Shown here in pieces: positions 24,656-37,800 of a stretch of DNA of 64,000 bases. The position numbers and the translations under genes were made by a program. Source of the DNA: Calliopsis andreniformis (taxonomy: Eukaryota; Arthropoda; Insecta; Hymenoptera; Andrenidae). The notes under the pieces were generated by a model. It was given only the letters and a program-made list of their open reading frames with translations, was not told where the DNA came from and made no database searches. Every line of letters starts with the position of its first letter. Position 1 is the stretch's first letter. The DNA lies in NCBI RefSeq assembly GCF_051401765.1, contig NW_027480423.1, forward strand, positions 16,802,001 through 16,866,000, in the 5' to 3' direction.

Positions 24656-27600
24656 CTTCGACCTGGTGGAGCAATGCCTCAGAGTTAAGTCTAGGATGCC
24701 CGAAACGTCGAAATGATCGTTACTTTCACACTGGTTGCAATTAGTCATGCTATACGATGGAAAATCAGTTGCATTTTTATTGTATTTTATGCTTCGGGCG
24801 TTAGCTTCTAAGGCTGTAGCTTTTAGCTGTGGTGGAGCAACACCGTAGAGTGACGCCTAGGTTGCCCGGCTCGTAGAAATGGCCATTACTTTCACAATGT
24901 TTGCAATTATTCATTTTATACGATGGTAATCTCTTGTACTTATATTGCATTTTATTCTTCTGGCGTTGACTTCTTAGGCCCTAACTATTCGATCTGGTGG
25001 AACAACGCTCTAGAGTGAAGCCTAGGTTGCCAGGGACGTAGAAATGACCATTACTTTCACACTGTTTGCTAATACACATTATATACGATGTAAAGGCTGT
25101 TGTATTTATATTGTATTTTATGCTTCTGGCGTTGACTTCTTAGGGCCTAACTATTTAACCTGGTGAAGCACCGCGCTAGAGTGAAGAGTAGGTTGCCCGG
25201 AACGTAGAACATACCATTACCTTCACACTGGTTGCAATTATTCCTGTTATACGATGGAAAAACTGTTGCATCTTTATTGTGTTTTATGCTTCTGGCGTGG
25301 ACTTCTTAGGCCCTAACCATTCGATCTGGTGGAACAACGCCCTAGGGTGAAGCCTAGGTTGCCCGGAACGTAGAAATGACCATAACTTTCACACTGGTAG
25401 CAATTATTCGTTTTATACGATGGAAAAGCCTTAGTATTTATATCGTATTTTATGCTTCTGGCGTTGACCTCTTAGGCCCTAACTATTCCATCTGGTGGAA
25501 CAACGCCCTGGAGTGAAGCCTATGTTGCCCGGAACGTAGAAATGACCATAATTTTCACACTGGTAGCAATTATTCGTTCTATACATGGAAAAGCTGTTCT
25601 ATTTATTTTGTATTTTATGCTTCTGGCGTTGACTTCTAAGGCCCTACCTATCCGATCTGGTGGAGCAACGACCTCGAGTGAAGCCTAGGTTGCCCGGAAC
25701 GTAGAAATGACCATTACTTTCACAATGTATGCAATTATTCATTTTATACGATGGAAAAACTGTTGTACTTATAATGCATTTTATTCTTCTGGCGTTGACT
25801 TCTTAGGCCCTGTCTGTTCGATCTGGTGGCACAGTGCCCTAGAATGAAGCCTAGGTTGCCCGGAACGTAGAAATGACCATTACTTTCACACTGTTTGCAA
25901 ATATACATTATATACGATGGAAAGGCTGTTGTATTTATATTGTATTTTATGCTTCTGGCGTTGACTACTTAGGCCCTAACTATTCCATCTGGTGGAGCAA
26001 CGCCCTAGGGTGAAGCCTAGGTTGCCGGGAAAGTAGAAATGACCATAACTTTCACACTGGTAGCAATTATTCGTTTTATACGATGGAAAAACTGTTCTAT
26101 TTATTTTGTATTTTATGCTTCGGGCGTTGACTTCTAAGGCCCTAACTATTCGATCTGTTGGAGCAACACCCTAGAGTGGAGCATCGGTTGCCCGGAACGT
26201 AGAAATGACCATAACTTTCACACTGGCAGCAATTATTCATGCTATACGATGGAAAAGCTGTTGTATTTATATCGTATTTTATGCTTCTGGCGCTGACTTC
26301 TTAGACCCTAACTATTCCATCTGGTGGAACAACGCCCTAGGGTGAAGCCTAGGTTGCCGGGAAAGTAGAAATGACCATAACTTTCACACTGTTTGCTAAT
26401 ATACATTATATACGATGGAAAGGCTGTTGTATTTATATTGTATTTTATGCTTCTGGCGTTGACTTCTTAGGCCCTAACTATTTAACCTGGTGAAGCACCG
26501 CGCTAGAGTGAAGAGTAGGTTGCCCGGAACGTAGAACATACCATTACCTTCACACTGGTTGCAATTATTCCTGTTATACGATGGAAAAACTGTTGCATCT
26601 TTATTGTGTTTTATGCTTCTGGCGTGGACTTCTTAGGCCCTAACCATTCGATCTGGTGGAACAACGCCCTAGGGTGAAGCCTACGTTGCCCGGAACGTAG
26701 AAATGACCATAACTTTCACACTGGTAGCAATTATTCGTTTTATACGATGGAAAAGCCTTAGTATTTATATCGTGTTTTATGCTTCTGGCGTTGACCCCTT
26801 AGGCCCTAACTATTCTATCTGGTGGAACAACGCCCTGGAGTGAAGCCTATGTTGCCCGGAACGTAGAAATGACCATAACTTTCACACTGGTAGCAATTAT
26901 TCGTTCTATACACGGAAAAGCTGTTCTATTTATTTTGTACTTTATGCTTCTGGCGATGACTTCTAAGGCCCTACCTATCCGATCTGGTGGAGCAACGACC
27001 TCGAGTGAAGCCTAGGTTGCCCGGAACGTAGAAATGACCATTACTTTCACAATGCATGCAATTATTCATTTTATACGATGGAAAAACTGTTGTACTTATA
27101 ATGCATTTTATCCTTCTGGCGTTGACTTCTTAGGCCCTGTCTGTTCGATCTGGTGGCACAGCGCCCTAGAATGAAGTCTAGGTTGCCCGGAACGTAGAAA
27201 TGACCATTACTTTCACACTGTTTGCAAATATACATTATATACGATGGAAACGCTGTTGCATTTATATTGTATTTTATGCTTCTGGCGTTGACTTCTTAGG
27301 CCCTAACTATTTGGTCTGGTGGAGCAAAGCCCTAGAGTGACGCCTAGGTTGCCCGGAACGTCGAACGTACCATTACCTTCACACTGGTTGCAATTATTCC
27401 TGTTACACGATAGAAAAGCTGTTGCATCTTTATTGTATTTTATGCTTCTGGCGTTGACTTCTTAGGACCTAACTATTCCATCTGGTGGAACAACGCCCTG
27501 GAGTGAAGTCTAGGTTGCCCGGAACGTGGAAATGACCATAACTTTCACACTGGTAGCAATTATTCGTTTTATACATGGAAAAACTGTTGTGTTTATTTTG

Positions 27601-27805
27601 TATTTTATGCTTCTGGCGCTGACTTCTAAGGCCCTACCTATTCGATCTGGCGGAGCAACACCCTACAGTGAAGCCTAGGTTGCTCGGAACGTAGAACTGA
27701 CCATTACCTTCTCACTGTTTGCAATAATTCATTTTATACGATGGCAAAGCTGTTGTATTTATATTGTATTTTATGCTTCTGGCGTTGACTTCTAAGGCCC
27801 TATTT
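24656..27805. repeat. 19-mer HOR, copy 2 (3,150 bp)
   Basis: Second copy of the 19-monomer unit. Checked anchors with the same 3,150 offset: 21,661 and 24,811 (AGGCTGTAGC), 22,561 and 25,711 (CCATTACTTT), 22,831 and 25,981 (TATTCCATCT), 24,651 and 27,801 (TATTTCTTCG). Differences I saw are few single bases, such as CTTACACACTGG against TTTTCACACTGG near 22,402 and 25,552. The match ends at about 27,810, where the next units are clearly more different. Confidence 0.88.
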
Positions 27806-28390
27806 CTTCGATTTGGTGGAGCAACGCCTCAGAGTTAAACCTAGGATGCCCGAAACGTCGAAATGGTCATTACTTGCGCACTGGATGCAATTAGTCATGC
27901 TATACGATGGAAAATCAGTTGCATTTTTATTGTATTTTATGCTTCGGGCGTTAGGTTCTAAGGCTGTAGCTTTTAGCTGTGGTGGAGCAACGCCGTAGAG
28001 TGACGCCTAGGTTGCCCGGCTCGTAGAAATGACCATTACTTTCACAATGTTTGCAATTATTCATTTTATACGATGGTAATCTGTTGTACTTATATTGCAT
28101 TTTATTCTTCTGGCGTTGACTTCTTAGGCCCTAACTATTCGATCTGGCGGAACAACGATCTAGAGTGAAGCCTAGGTTGCCAGGGACGTAGAAATGACCA
28201 TTACTTTCACACTGTTTGTTAATATACATTATATACGAAGGAAAGGCTGTTGTATTTATATTGTATTTTATGCTTCTGGCGTTGACTTCTTAGGCCCTAA
28301 CTATTTAACCTGGTGAAGCACCGCGCTAGAGTGAAGAGTAGGTTGCCCGGAATGTAGAACATACCATTACCTTCACACTGGTTGCAATTA
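27806..28390. repeat. Decayed start of a further left-type HOR copy
   Basis: About 27,811-28,390 follows the same monomer order as 24,661-25,240 but with many more differences (for example AAATGGTCATTACTTGCGC against AAATGATCGTTACTTTCAC). The first unit is closer to the one at 7,591-7,776 than to the adjacent HOR copies, since both carry GGAGCAA(C/A)GCCTCAGAGTTAA and AAATGGTCATTACTT. It is therefore an older copy at the edge of the left HOR domain, not a third 19-mer copy. Confidence 0.65.
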
Positions 28391-29170
28391 TTCCTATTAT
28401 ACGATGGAAAAACTGTTGTATTTTTATTGCATTTTATGCTTCGGGCGTTGACTTCTAAGGCCCTAACTATTCAATCTGTTGGAGCAACGCCCTAGGGTGA
28501 AGCCTAGGTTGCCTCGAAAGTAGAAATGTCCATAACTTTCATACTGGTTGCAATTATTCGTTCTATACGATGGAAAATCTGTTGTATTTATATTGTATTT
28601 TATGCTTCTGACGTTGACTTCTAAGGCACCAACTATTCGATCTGGTGGACCAACGCCCTAGAGTGACGCCTAGGTTGCACGGAACGTAGAAATGACCATT
28701 ACCTTCGCACTGTTTGCAATTATTCCTGTTATACGGTGGAAAAACTGTTGTATTTTTATTGTATTTTATGCTTCGGGTGTTGACTTCTAAGCCCCTAACT
28801 ATTCGATATGGTGGAGCCACATCCTGGGGTGAAGCCTAGGTTGACCGGAAAGTAGAAATGTCCATAACTTTCATACTGGTTGCAATTATTCGTTTTATAC
28901 GATGGAAGAACTGTTGTATTTATACTGTATTTTATGCTTCTGACGTAGACTTCTAAGGCACTACCTATTCGATCTGGTGGAGCTACGCCCTAGAGTGAAG
29001 CCTAGGTTGCCCGGAACGTAGAAATGACCATAACTTTCACACTGGTTGCAATTATTCGTTTTGTACGATGGAAAAACTGTTGTATTTGTATTGTATTTTA
29101 TGCTTCTGGCGTTCACTTCTTAGGCCCTAACTATTCGATCGGGTGGAACAACGCCCTAGGATGAAGCCTA
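28391..29170. repeat. First right-type monomers; left/right junction
   Basis: Near 28,390 the alleles change. TTTCATACTGGTTGC, GGAAGAACTGTTG with TATACTGTATTTTATGC, CTTCTGACGT, AAGGCAC(C/T)AAC and GATCGGGTGG appear here for the first time in this combination and then dominate from 31.85 kb on. The five or so monomers differ from each other a good deal and show no tandem HOR. This is the boundary between two monomer sets. Confidence 0.65.
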
Positions 29171-31850
29171 GGTTGCCCGGAACGTAGAAATGACCATAAC
29201 TTTCACACTGGTAGCAATTATTCGTTTTATACAATGGAAAAACTGTTCTATTTATTTTGCATTTTATGCTTCGGGCGTTGACTTCTAAGGCCCTAACTAT
29301 TCGATCTGGTGGAGCCACGCCCTAGAGTGAAGCCTAGGTTGCCCGGAACGTAGAACATACCATTACCTTCACACTGGTTGCAATTATTCCTGTTATACGA
29401 TGGAAAAACTGTTGCATCTTTATTGTGTTTTATGCTTCTGGCGTGGACTTCTTAGGCCCTAACCATTCGATCTGGTGGAACAACGCCCTAGGGTGAAGCC
29501 TACGTTGCCCGGAACGTAGAAATGACCATAACTTTCACACTGGTAGCAATTATTCGTTTTATACAATGGAAAAACTGTTCTATTTATTTTGCATTTTATG
29601 CTTCGGGCGTTGACTTCTAAGGCCCTAACTATTCGATCTGGTGGAGCCACGCCCTAGAGTGAAGCCTAGGTTGCCCGGAACGTAGAACATACGATTACCT
29701 TCACACTGGTTGCAATTATTCCTGTTATACGATGGAAAAACTGTTGCACCATTATTGTATTTTATGCTTTCGGCGTTGACTTCTAAGGCCCTACCTATCC
29801 GATCTGGCGGAGCAACGCCCTCGAGTGAAGCCTAGGTTGCCCGGAACGTAGAAATGACCATAACTTCACACTGGTTGCTATTATTCGTCTTATACGATGA
29901 AAAAACTGTTATATTTATATTGCATTTTATGCTTCTGGCGTTGACTTCTTAGGCCCTAACTATTCGATCTGGTGGAGCAACGCCCTAGAGTGAAGCCTGC
30001 GATGCCCGGAACGTAGAAATGATCATTACCTTCACGCTTGTTGCAATTATTCCTGTTATACGATGAAAAAACTGTTGTATTTTTATTGCATTTTTGCCTT
30101 CAGGCGATGACTTCTAAGGCCGTAGCTATTCGATGTGGTGGACCAGCGCCCTAGTGTGACGCCTAGGTTGCCCGGAACGTAGAAATGACCATTACTTTCA
30201 CAATGTATGCAATTATACATTTTATACGATGGAAAAACTGTTGTACTTATATAGCATTTTATTCTTCTGGCCTTGACTTCTTAGGCCCTAACTATTCGAT
30301 CTGGTGGAACAACGCCCTAGAGTGAAGCCTGCGATGACCGGAACGTAGAAATGATCATTACCTTCACGCTTGTTGCAATTATTCCTGTTATAAGATGAAA
30401 AAACTGTTGTATTTTTATTGCATTTTTTGCTTCAGGCGCTGACTTCTAAGATCGTAGCTATTCGATGTGGTGGAGCAACGCCCTAGAGTGACGCCTAGGT
30501 TGCCTGGAACGTAGAAATGACCATTACTTTCACAATGTAAGCAATTATTCATTTTATACGATGGAAAAACTGTTGTACTTATATTGCATTTTATTCTTCT
30601 GCCGTTGACTTCTAAGGCCCTAACTATTCGATCTGGTGGAGCAACGGCCTAGAGTGAAGCCCCGGTTGCCCGGAACGTAGAATTGACCATAACTTTCACA
30701 CTGGAAACAATTATTCATTTTATACATGGAACAGCTGTTCTATTTATTTTGCATTTTATGCATCGGGCGTTGACTTCTATGGCCCTACCTATTCGATCTG
30801 GTGGAGCAACACCCTACATTGAAGCCTAGTTTGTCCGGAACGTAGATATGACCATAACCTTCACACAGGTTGCAATCATTCGTTTTATACGATTGAAAGG
30901 CTGTTGTATTTATTTTGTAGTTTATGCTTCTGGCGTTGAATTCCAAGGCCCTAACACTTCGACCTGGTGGAGCAATGCCTCAGAGTTAAGTCTAGGATGC
31001 CCGAAACGTCGAAATGATAGTTACTTTCACACTGGTTGCAATTAGTCATGCTATACGATGGAAAATCAGTTGCATTTTTATTGTATTTTATGCTTCGGGC
31101 GTTAGCTTCTAAGGCTGTAGCTTTTAGCTGTGGTGGAGCAACACCGTAGAGTGACGCCTAGGTTGCCCGGCTCGTAGATATGGCCATTACTTTCACGATG
31201 TTTGCAATTATTCATTTTATACGATGGTAATCTCTTGTACTTATATTGCATTTTATTCTTCTGGCGTTGACTTCTTAGGCCCTAACTATTCGATCTGGTG
31301 GAACAACGATCTAGAGTGAAGCCTAGGTTGCCAGGGACGTAGAAATGACCAGTACTTTCACACTGTTTGCTAATACACATTATATACGATGGAAAGGCTG
31401 TTGTATTTATATTGTATTTTATGCTTCTGGCGTTGACTTCTTAGGGCCTAACTATTTAACCTGGTGAAGCACCGCGCTAGAGTGAAGAGTAGGTTGCCCG
31501 GAACGTAGAACATACCATTACCTTCACACTGGTTGCAATTATTCCTGTTATACGATGGAAAAACTGTTGCATCTTTATTGTGTTTTATGCTTCTGGCGTG
31601 GACTTCTTAGGCCCTAACCATTCGATCTGGTGGAACAACGCCCTAGGGTGAAGCCTAGGTTGCCCGGAACGTAGAAATGACCATAACTTTCACACTGGTA
31701 GCAATTATTCGTTTTATACGATGGAAAAGCCTTAGTATTTATATCGTATTTTATGCTTCTGGCGTTGACCTCTTAGGCCCTAACTATTCCATCTGGTGGA
31801 ACAACGCCCTGGAGTGAAGCCTATGTTGCCCGGAACGTAGAAATGACCAT
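29171..31850. repeat. Left-type island copied from 19.88-22.40 kb
   Basis: From about 29,335 to 31,850 the text follows 19,884-22,399 with a constant offset of 9,451 bases (57 monomers less eleven), with only scattered single-base differences seen (for example GATCGTTACTTTC against GATAGTTACTTTC near 31,015). It contains the GTAGAACATACG unit, the CTGCGATG units, the TAGATATGACC unit and the GCCTTAGTATTTATATCG unit. One extra monomer at about 29,171-29,336 resembles the one at 29,503-29,668. Right-type monomers lie on both sides, so the island is about 15-16 monomers of left-type HOR inside the right-type domain. Confidence 0.8.
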
Positions 31851-34800
31851 AACTTTCATACTCGTTGCAATTATACGTTTTATACGATGGAAAAGCTGTT
31901 GTATTTATATTGTATTTTATGCTTCTTGCGCTCACTTCTTAGGCCCTAACTATTCGATCTGGTGGAACATCGCCCTAGGGTGAAGCCTAGGTTTCCCGGA
32001 ACGTAGAGATGACCGTAACTTTCACAGTTGTAGCAATTATTCGATTTATACAATGGAAAAACTGTTCTATTAATTTTGTTTTTTATGTTTCGGGCGTCGA
32101 CTTCTAAGGCACTAACTATTCGATCTGGTGGAGCAACGCCCTAGAGTGAAGCCTAAGATGCCCGGAACGTAGAAATGACCATAACGTTCACACTGATTGC
32201 AATTATTCGTTTTATACGATGGAAAAGCTGTTGTATTTATATTGTATTTTATGCTTCTAGCGTTCACTTCTTAGGCCTTAACTATTCGATCTGGTGGAAC
32301 AACGCACTAGTGTGAAACCTAGGTTTCCCGGAACGTAGAAATGGCCATAACTTTCACACTGGTAGCAATTATTCGAAATATACAATGGAAAAACTGTTCT
32401 ACCTATTTTTTGTTTTATGTTTCGCGCGTTGACTTCTAAGGCCCTAACTATTCGATCTAGTGGAGCAATGCCCTAGTGTGAAGCCTAGGTTGCCTGGAAA
32501 GTAGAAATGTCCATAACTTTCATACTGGTTTTAATTACTCGTTTTATACGATGGAAGAACTGTTGTATTTATACTATATTTTATGCTTCTGACGTTGACT
32601 TCTAAGGCACTAACTATTCGATCTGGTGGAGCTACACCCTAGAGTGAAACATTCGTTGCCCGGAACGTAGAAATGACCATTACTTTCACACTCTTTGCAA
32701 TTATTCATTTTATGCGATGGAAAAGCTGTTGCATTTATACTGTATTTTATGTTACTGGCGTTGACTTCTTGGGCCCTAACTATTCGATCTGGTGGAGCAA
32801 CGCCCTAAGGAGAATCCTAGATTGACCGGGAAGTAGAAATGACCATAACTTTCATACTGGTAGCAATTATTCGATTTATACAATGGAAAAACAGTTCTAT
32901 TAATTTTGTTTTTTATGTTTCGGGCGTCGACTTCTAAGGCACTAACTATTCGATCTGGTGGAGCAACGCCCTAGAGTAAAGCCTAAGATGCCCGGAACGT
33001 AGAAATGACCATAACGTTCACACTGATCGCAATTATTCGTTTTATACGATGGAAAAGCTGTTGTATTTATATTGTATTTTATGCTTCTGGCGTTCACTTC
33101 TTAGGCCTTAACTATTCGATCTGGTGGAGCAACGCCCTAGAGTGATACCTAGGTTGCCCGGACCGTAGAAATGACCATATCTTTCACACTGGTTGCAATT
33201 GTTCCTGTTATACGATGGAAAATATGTTGTATTTATATTGTACCTTATGCATCTGGCGTTGACTTCTAAGGCCCTAACTATTCGATCTGGTGGAGCAACG
33301 CCCTAGAGTGAAGCCTAGGTTGCCCGGAACGTAGAATTGACCATAACTTTCACACTGGTTGCAATTATTCGTTTTATACGATGGAAAAACTGTTGTATTT
33401 ATATTGTATTTTATGCTTCTGGCGTTTTCTTCTTAGGCCCTAACTATTCGATCGGGTGGAACAACGCCCTAGGGTGAAGCCTAGGTTGCCCGGAAAGTAG
33501 AAATGACCATAACTTTCAAACTGGTTGCAATTATTCCTGTTATACGATGGAAAAACTGTTGTGTTTATATTGTATTTTATGCTTCTGGCGTTGACTTCTA
33601 AGGCACTAAGAATTCGATCAGGTGGAGCAACGCCCTAGTGTGAAGCTTAGGTTGCCCGGAACATAGAAATGACCATAACCTTCACACTGGTGGCTATTAT
33701 TCGTTTTATTCGATGGAAAAACTGTTATATTTATAATGTATTTTATGCTTCCGGCGCTGACTTCTAAGGCCCTAACTATTCGATCTGGTGGAACAACGCC
33801 CTAGAGTGAAGTCTAGGTTGCCCGAAACGTAGAAATGACCATCACTTTCATACTGGTTGCAATTATTCGTTTTATACGATGGAAAAACTGTTGCACTTAT
33901 ATTGTATTTTATGCTTGTGGCGTTGAATTCTACGGCACTAACTATTCGATCTGTTGGAGCAACGCCCTAGAGTGAAGCCTAGGGTGCCCGGAACGTAGAA
34001 ATGACCTTCACTTTCAAACTGGTTGCAACTATCCCAGTTATATGATGGAAAAACTGTTGTATTTTTATTGCATTTTATGCTTCGGGCGCTGACTTCCAAG
34101 GCCCTAACTGTCCAATCTGTTGGAGCAACGCCCTAGGGTGAAGCCTAGGTTGCCCGGAAAGTAGAAATGACCATAACTTTCATACTCGTTGCAATTATAC
34201 GTTTTATACGATGGAAAAGCTGTTGTATTTATATTGTATTTTATGCTTCTTGCGCTCACTTCTTAGGCCCTAACTATTCGATCTGGTGGAACATCGCCCT
34301 AGGGTGAAGCCTAGGTTTCCCGGAACGTAGAGATGACCATAACTTTCACAGTTGTAGCAATTATTCGATTTATACAATGGAAAAACAGTTCTATTAATTT
34401 TGTTTTTTATGTTTCGGGCGTCGACTTCTAAGGCACTAACTATTCGATCTGGTGGAGCAACGCCCTAGAGTGAAGCCTAAGATGCCCGGAACGTAGAAAT
34501 GACCATAACGTTCACACTGATTGCAATTATTCGTTTTATACAATGGAAAAGCTGTTGTATTTATATTGTATTTTATGCTTCTAGCGTTCACTTCTTAGGC
34601 CTTAACTATTCGATCTGGTGGAACAACGCACTAGTGTGAAGCCTAGGTTTCCCGGAACGTAGAAATGGCCATAACTTTCACACTGGTAGCAATTATTCGG
34701 AATATGCAATGGAAAAACTGTTCTACCTATTTTGTGTTTTATGTTTCGCGCGTTGACTTCTAAGGCCCTAACTATTCGATCTAGTGGAGCAATGCCCTAG

Positions 34801-37800
34801 TGTGAAGCCTAGGTTGCCTGGAAAGTAGAAATGTCCGTAACTTTCATACTGGTTTTAATTACTCGTTTTATACGATGGAAGAACTGTTGTATTTATACTA
34901 TATTTTATGCTTCTGACGTTGACTTCTAAGGCACTAACTATTCGATCTGGTGGAGCTACACCCTAGAGTGAAACCTAGGTTGCCCGGAACGTAGAAATGA
35001 CCATTACTTTCACACTCTTTACAATTTGTCATTTTATACGATGGAAAAGCTGTTGCATTTATATTGTATTATATGCTTCTGGCGTTGACTTCTTAGGCCC
35101 TAAATATTCGATCTGGTGGAGCAACGCCTTAGAGTGACGCATAGGTTGCCCGCACCGTAGAAATGACCATAACCTTCACACTGGTGGCTATTATTCGTTT
35201 TATTCGATGGAAAAACTGTTATATTTATATTGTATTTTATGCTTGCGGCGCAGACTTCTAAGGCCCTAACTATTCGATCTGGTGGAACAACGCCCTAGAG
35301 TGAAGTCTAGGTTGCCCGAAACGTAGAAATGACCATCACTTTCACACTGGTTGCAATTATTCATATTATAGGATGGAAAAACTGTTGTATTTATATTGTA
35401 TTTTATGCTTCTGGCGTTCACTTCTTAGGCCTTAACTATTCAATCTAGTGGAGCAACGCCCTAGGGTGAAGCCTAGGTTGCCTGGAAAGTAGAAATGTCC
35501 ATAACTTTCATACTGGTTGCAATTATTCGTTTTATACGATGGAAGAACTGTTGTATTTATACTGTATTTTATGCTTCTGGCGTTGACTTCTAAGGCCCTA
35601 ACTATTCGATCTGGTGGAGCAACGCCCTAGAGTGAAGCCTAGGTTGCTCGGAATGTAGAAATGTCCATAACTTTCCAGCTGGTTGCAATTATTAGTTTTA
35701 TACGATGGAAAAGCTGTTGTATTTATGTTGTATTTCATGCTTCTGGCGTTGACTTCTAAGGCCCTAACTATTCGATCTAGTGGAGCAACGCCCTAGGGTG
35801 AAGCCTAGGTTGCCTGGAAAGTAGAAATGTCCACAACTTTCATACTGGTTGCAATTACTCGTTTTATACGATGGAAGAACTGTTGTATTTATACTGTATT
35901 TTATGCTTCTGACGATGACTTCTAAGGCACTAACTATTCGATCTGGTGGAGCTACGCCCTGGGGTGAAGCCTAGGTTGCCCGGCAAGTAGAAATGACCAT
36001 AACTTTCAAACTGGTTGCAATTATTCCTGTTATACGATGGAAAAACTGTTGTATTTATATTGTATTTTATGCTTCTGGCGTTGACTTCTAAGGCACTAAG
36101 TATTCGATATGGTGGAGCAACGCCCTAGAGTGAAGCCTAGGGTGCCCGGAACGTAGAAATGACCATCACTTTCAAACTGGATGCAATTACTCCTGTTATA
36201 TCATGGAAAAACTGTTGTATTTTTATTGCATTTTATGCTTCGGGCGTTGACTTCTAAGGCACTAACTATTCAAACTGTTGGAGCAACGCCCTAGGGTGAA
36301 TCCTAGGTTGCCCGGAAAGTAGAAATGACCATAACTTTCATACTGGTTGCAATTATCCGTTTTATACGATGGTAAAGCTGTTGTATGTATATTGTATTTT
36401 ATGCTTCTGGCGTTCACTCCTTAGGCCTTAACTATTCGATCTGGTGGAACAACGCACTAGGGTGAAGCCTAGGTTGCCCGGAACGTAGAAATGACCATAA
36501 CTTTCACACTGGTTGCAATTATTCGTTTTATACGATGGAAAAACTGTTGTATTTATATTGTATTTTATGCTTCCGGCGTTGACTTCTAAGGCACTAAGTA
36601 TTCGATATGGTGGAGCAACGCCCTAGAGTGAAGCCTAGGGTGCCCGGAACGTAGAAATGACCATCACTTTCAAACTGGTTGCAATTACTCCTGTTATATG
36701 ATGGAAAAACAGTTGTATTTTTATTGCATTTTATGCTTCGGGCGTTGACTTCTAAGGCACTAACTATTATATCTTTTGGAGCAACGCCCTAGGGTGAATC
36801 CTAGGTTGCCCGGAAAGTAGAAATGACCATAACTTTCATACTGGTTGCAATTATCTGGTTTATAGGATGGAAAAACTGTTGTATTTATATTGTATTTTAT
36901 GCTTCTGGCGTTCACTTCTTAGGCCTTAACTATTCGATCTGGTGGAGCTACGCCGTAGAGTGAAATCTAGGTTGCCCGGAACGTAGAAATGACTATTACT
37001 TTCACACTCTTTGCAATTATTCATTTTATACGATGGAAAAGCTGTTGCATTTATATTGTATTTTATGCTTCTGGCGTTGACTTCTTAGGCCTAACTATTC
37101 GATCTGTTGGAGCAACGCCTTAGAATGAAGCCTTGGTTTCCCGGAACGTAGAAATGACCATCACTTTCATACTGGTTACAATTATTCGTTTTATACGATG
37201 GAAAAACTGTTGTACTTATATTGTATTTTATGCTTGTGGCGTTGAATTCTAAGGCACTAACTATTCGATCTGTTGGAGCAACGCCCTAGAGTGAAGCCTA
37301 GGGTGCCCGGAACGTAGAAATGACCATCACTTTCAAACTGGTTGCAACTATACGTTTTATACGATGGAAAAGCTGTTGTATTTATATTGTATTTTATGCT
37401 TCTTGCGCTCACTTCTTAGGCCCTAACTATTCGATCTGGTGGAACATCGCCCTAGGGTGAAGCCTAGGTTTCCCGGAACGTAGAGATGACCATAACTTTC
37501 ACAGTTGTAGCAATTATTCGATTTATACAATGGAAAAACAGTTCTATTAATTTTGTTTTTTATGTTTCGGGCGTCGACTTCTAAGGCACTAACTATTCGA
37601 TCTGGTGGAGCAACGCCCTAGAGTGAAGCCTAAGATGCCCGGAACGTAGAAATGACCATAACGTTCACACTGATTGCAATTATTCGTTTTATACGATGGA
37701 AAAGCAGTTGTATTTATATTGTATTTTATGCTTCTAGCGTTCACTTCTTAGGCCTTAACTATTCGATCTGGTGGAACAACGCACTAGTGTGAAGCCTAGG

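Noticed and set aside
29171..31850. Transposon insertion at the subfamily junction
   Set aside because: The block is made entirely of in-register satellite monomers, with no terminal repeats, target-site duplication or foreign sequence.
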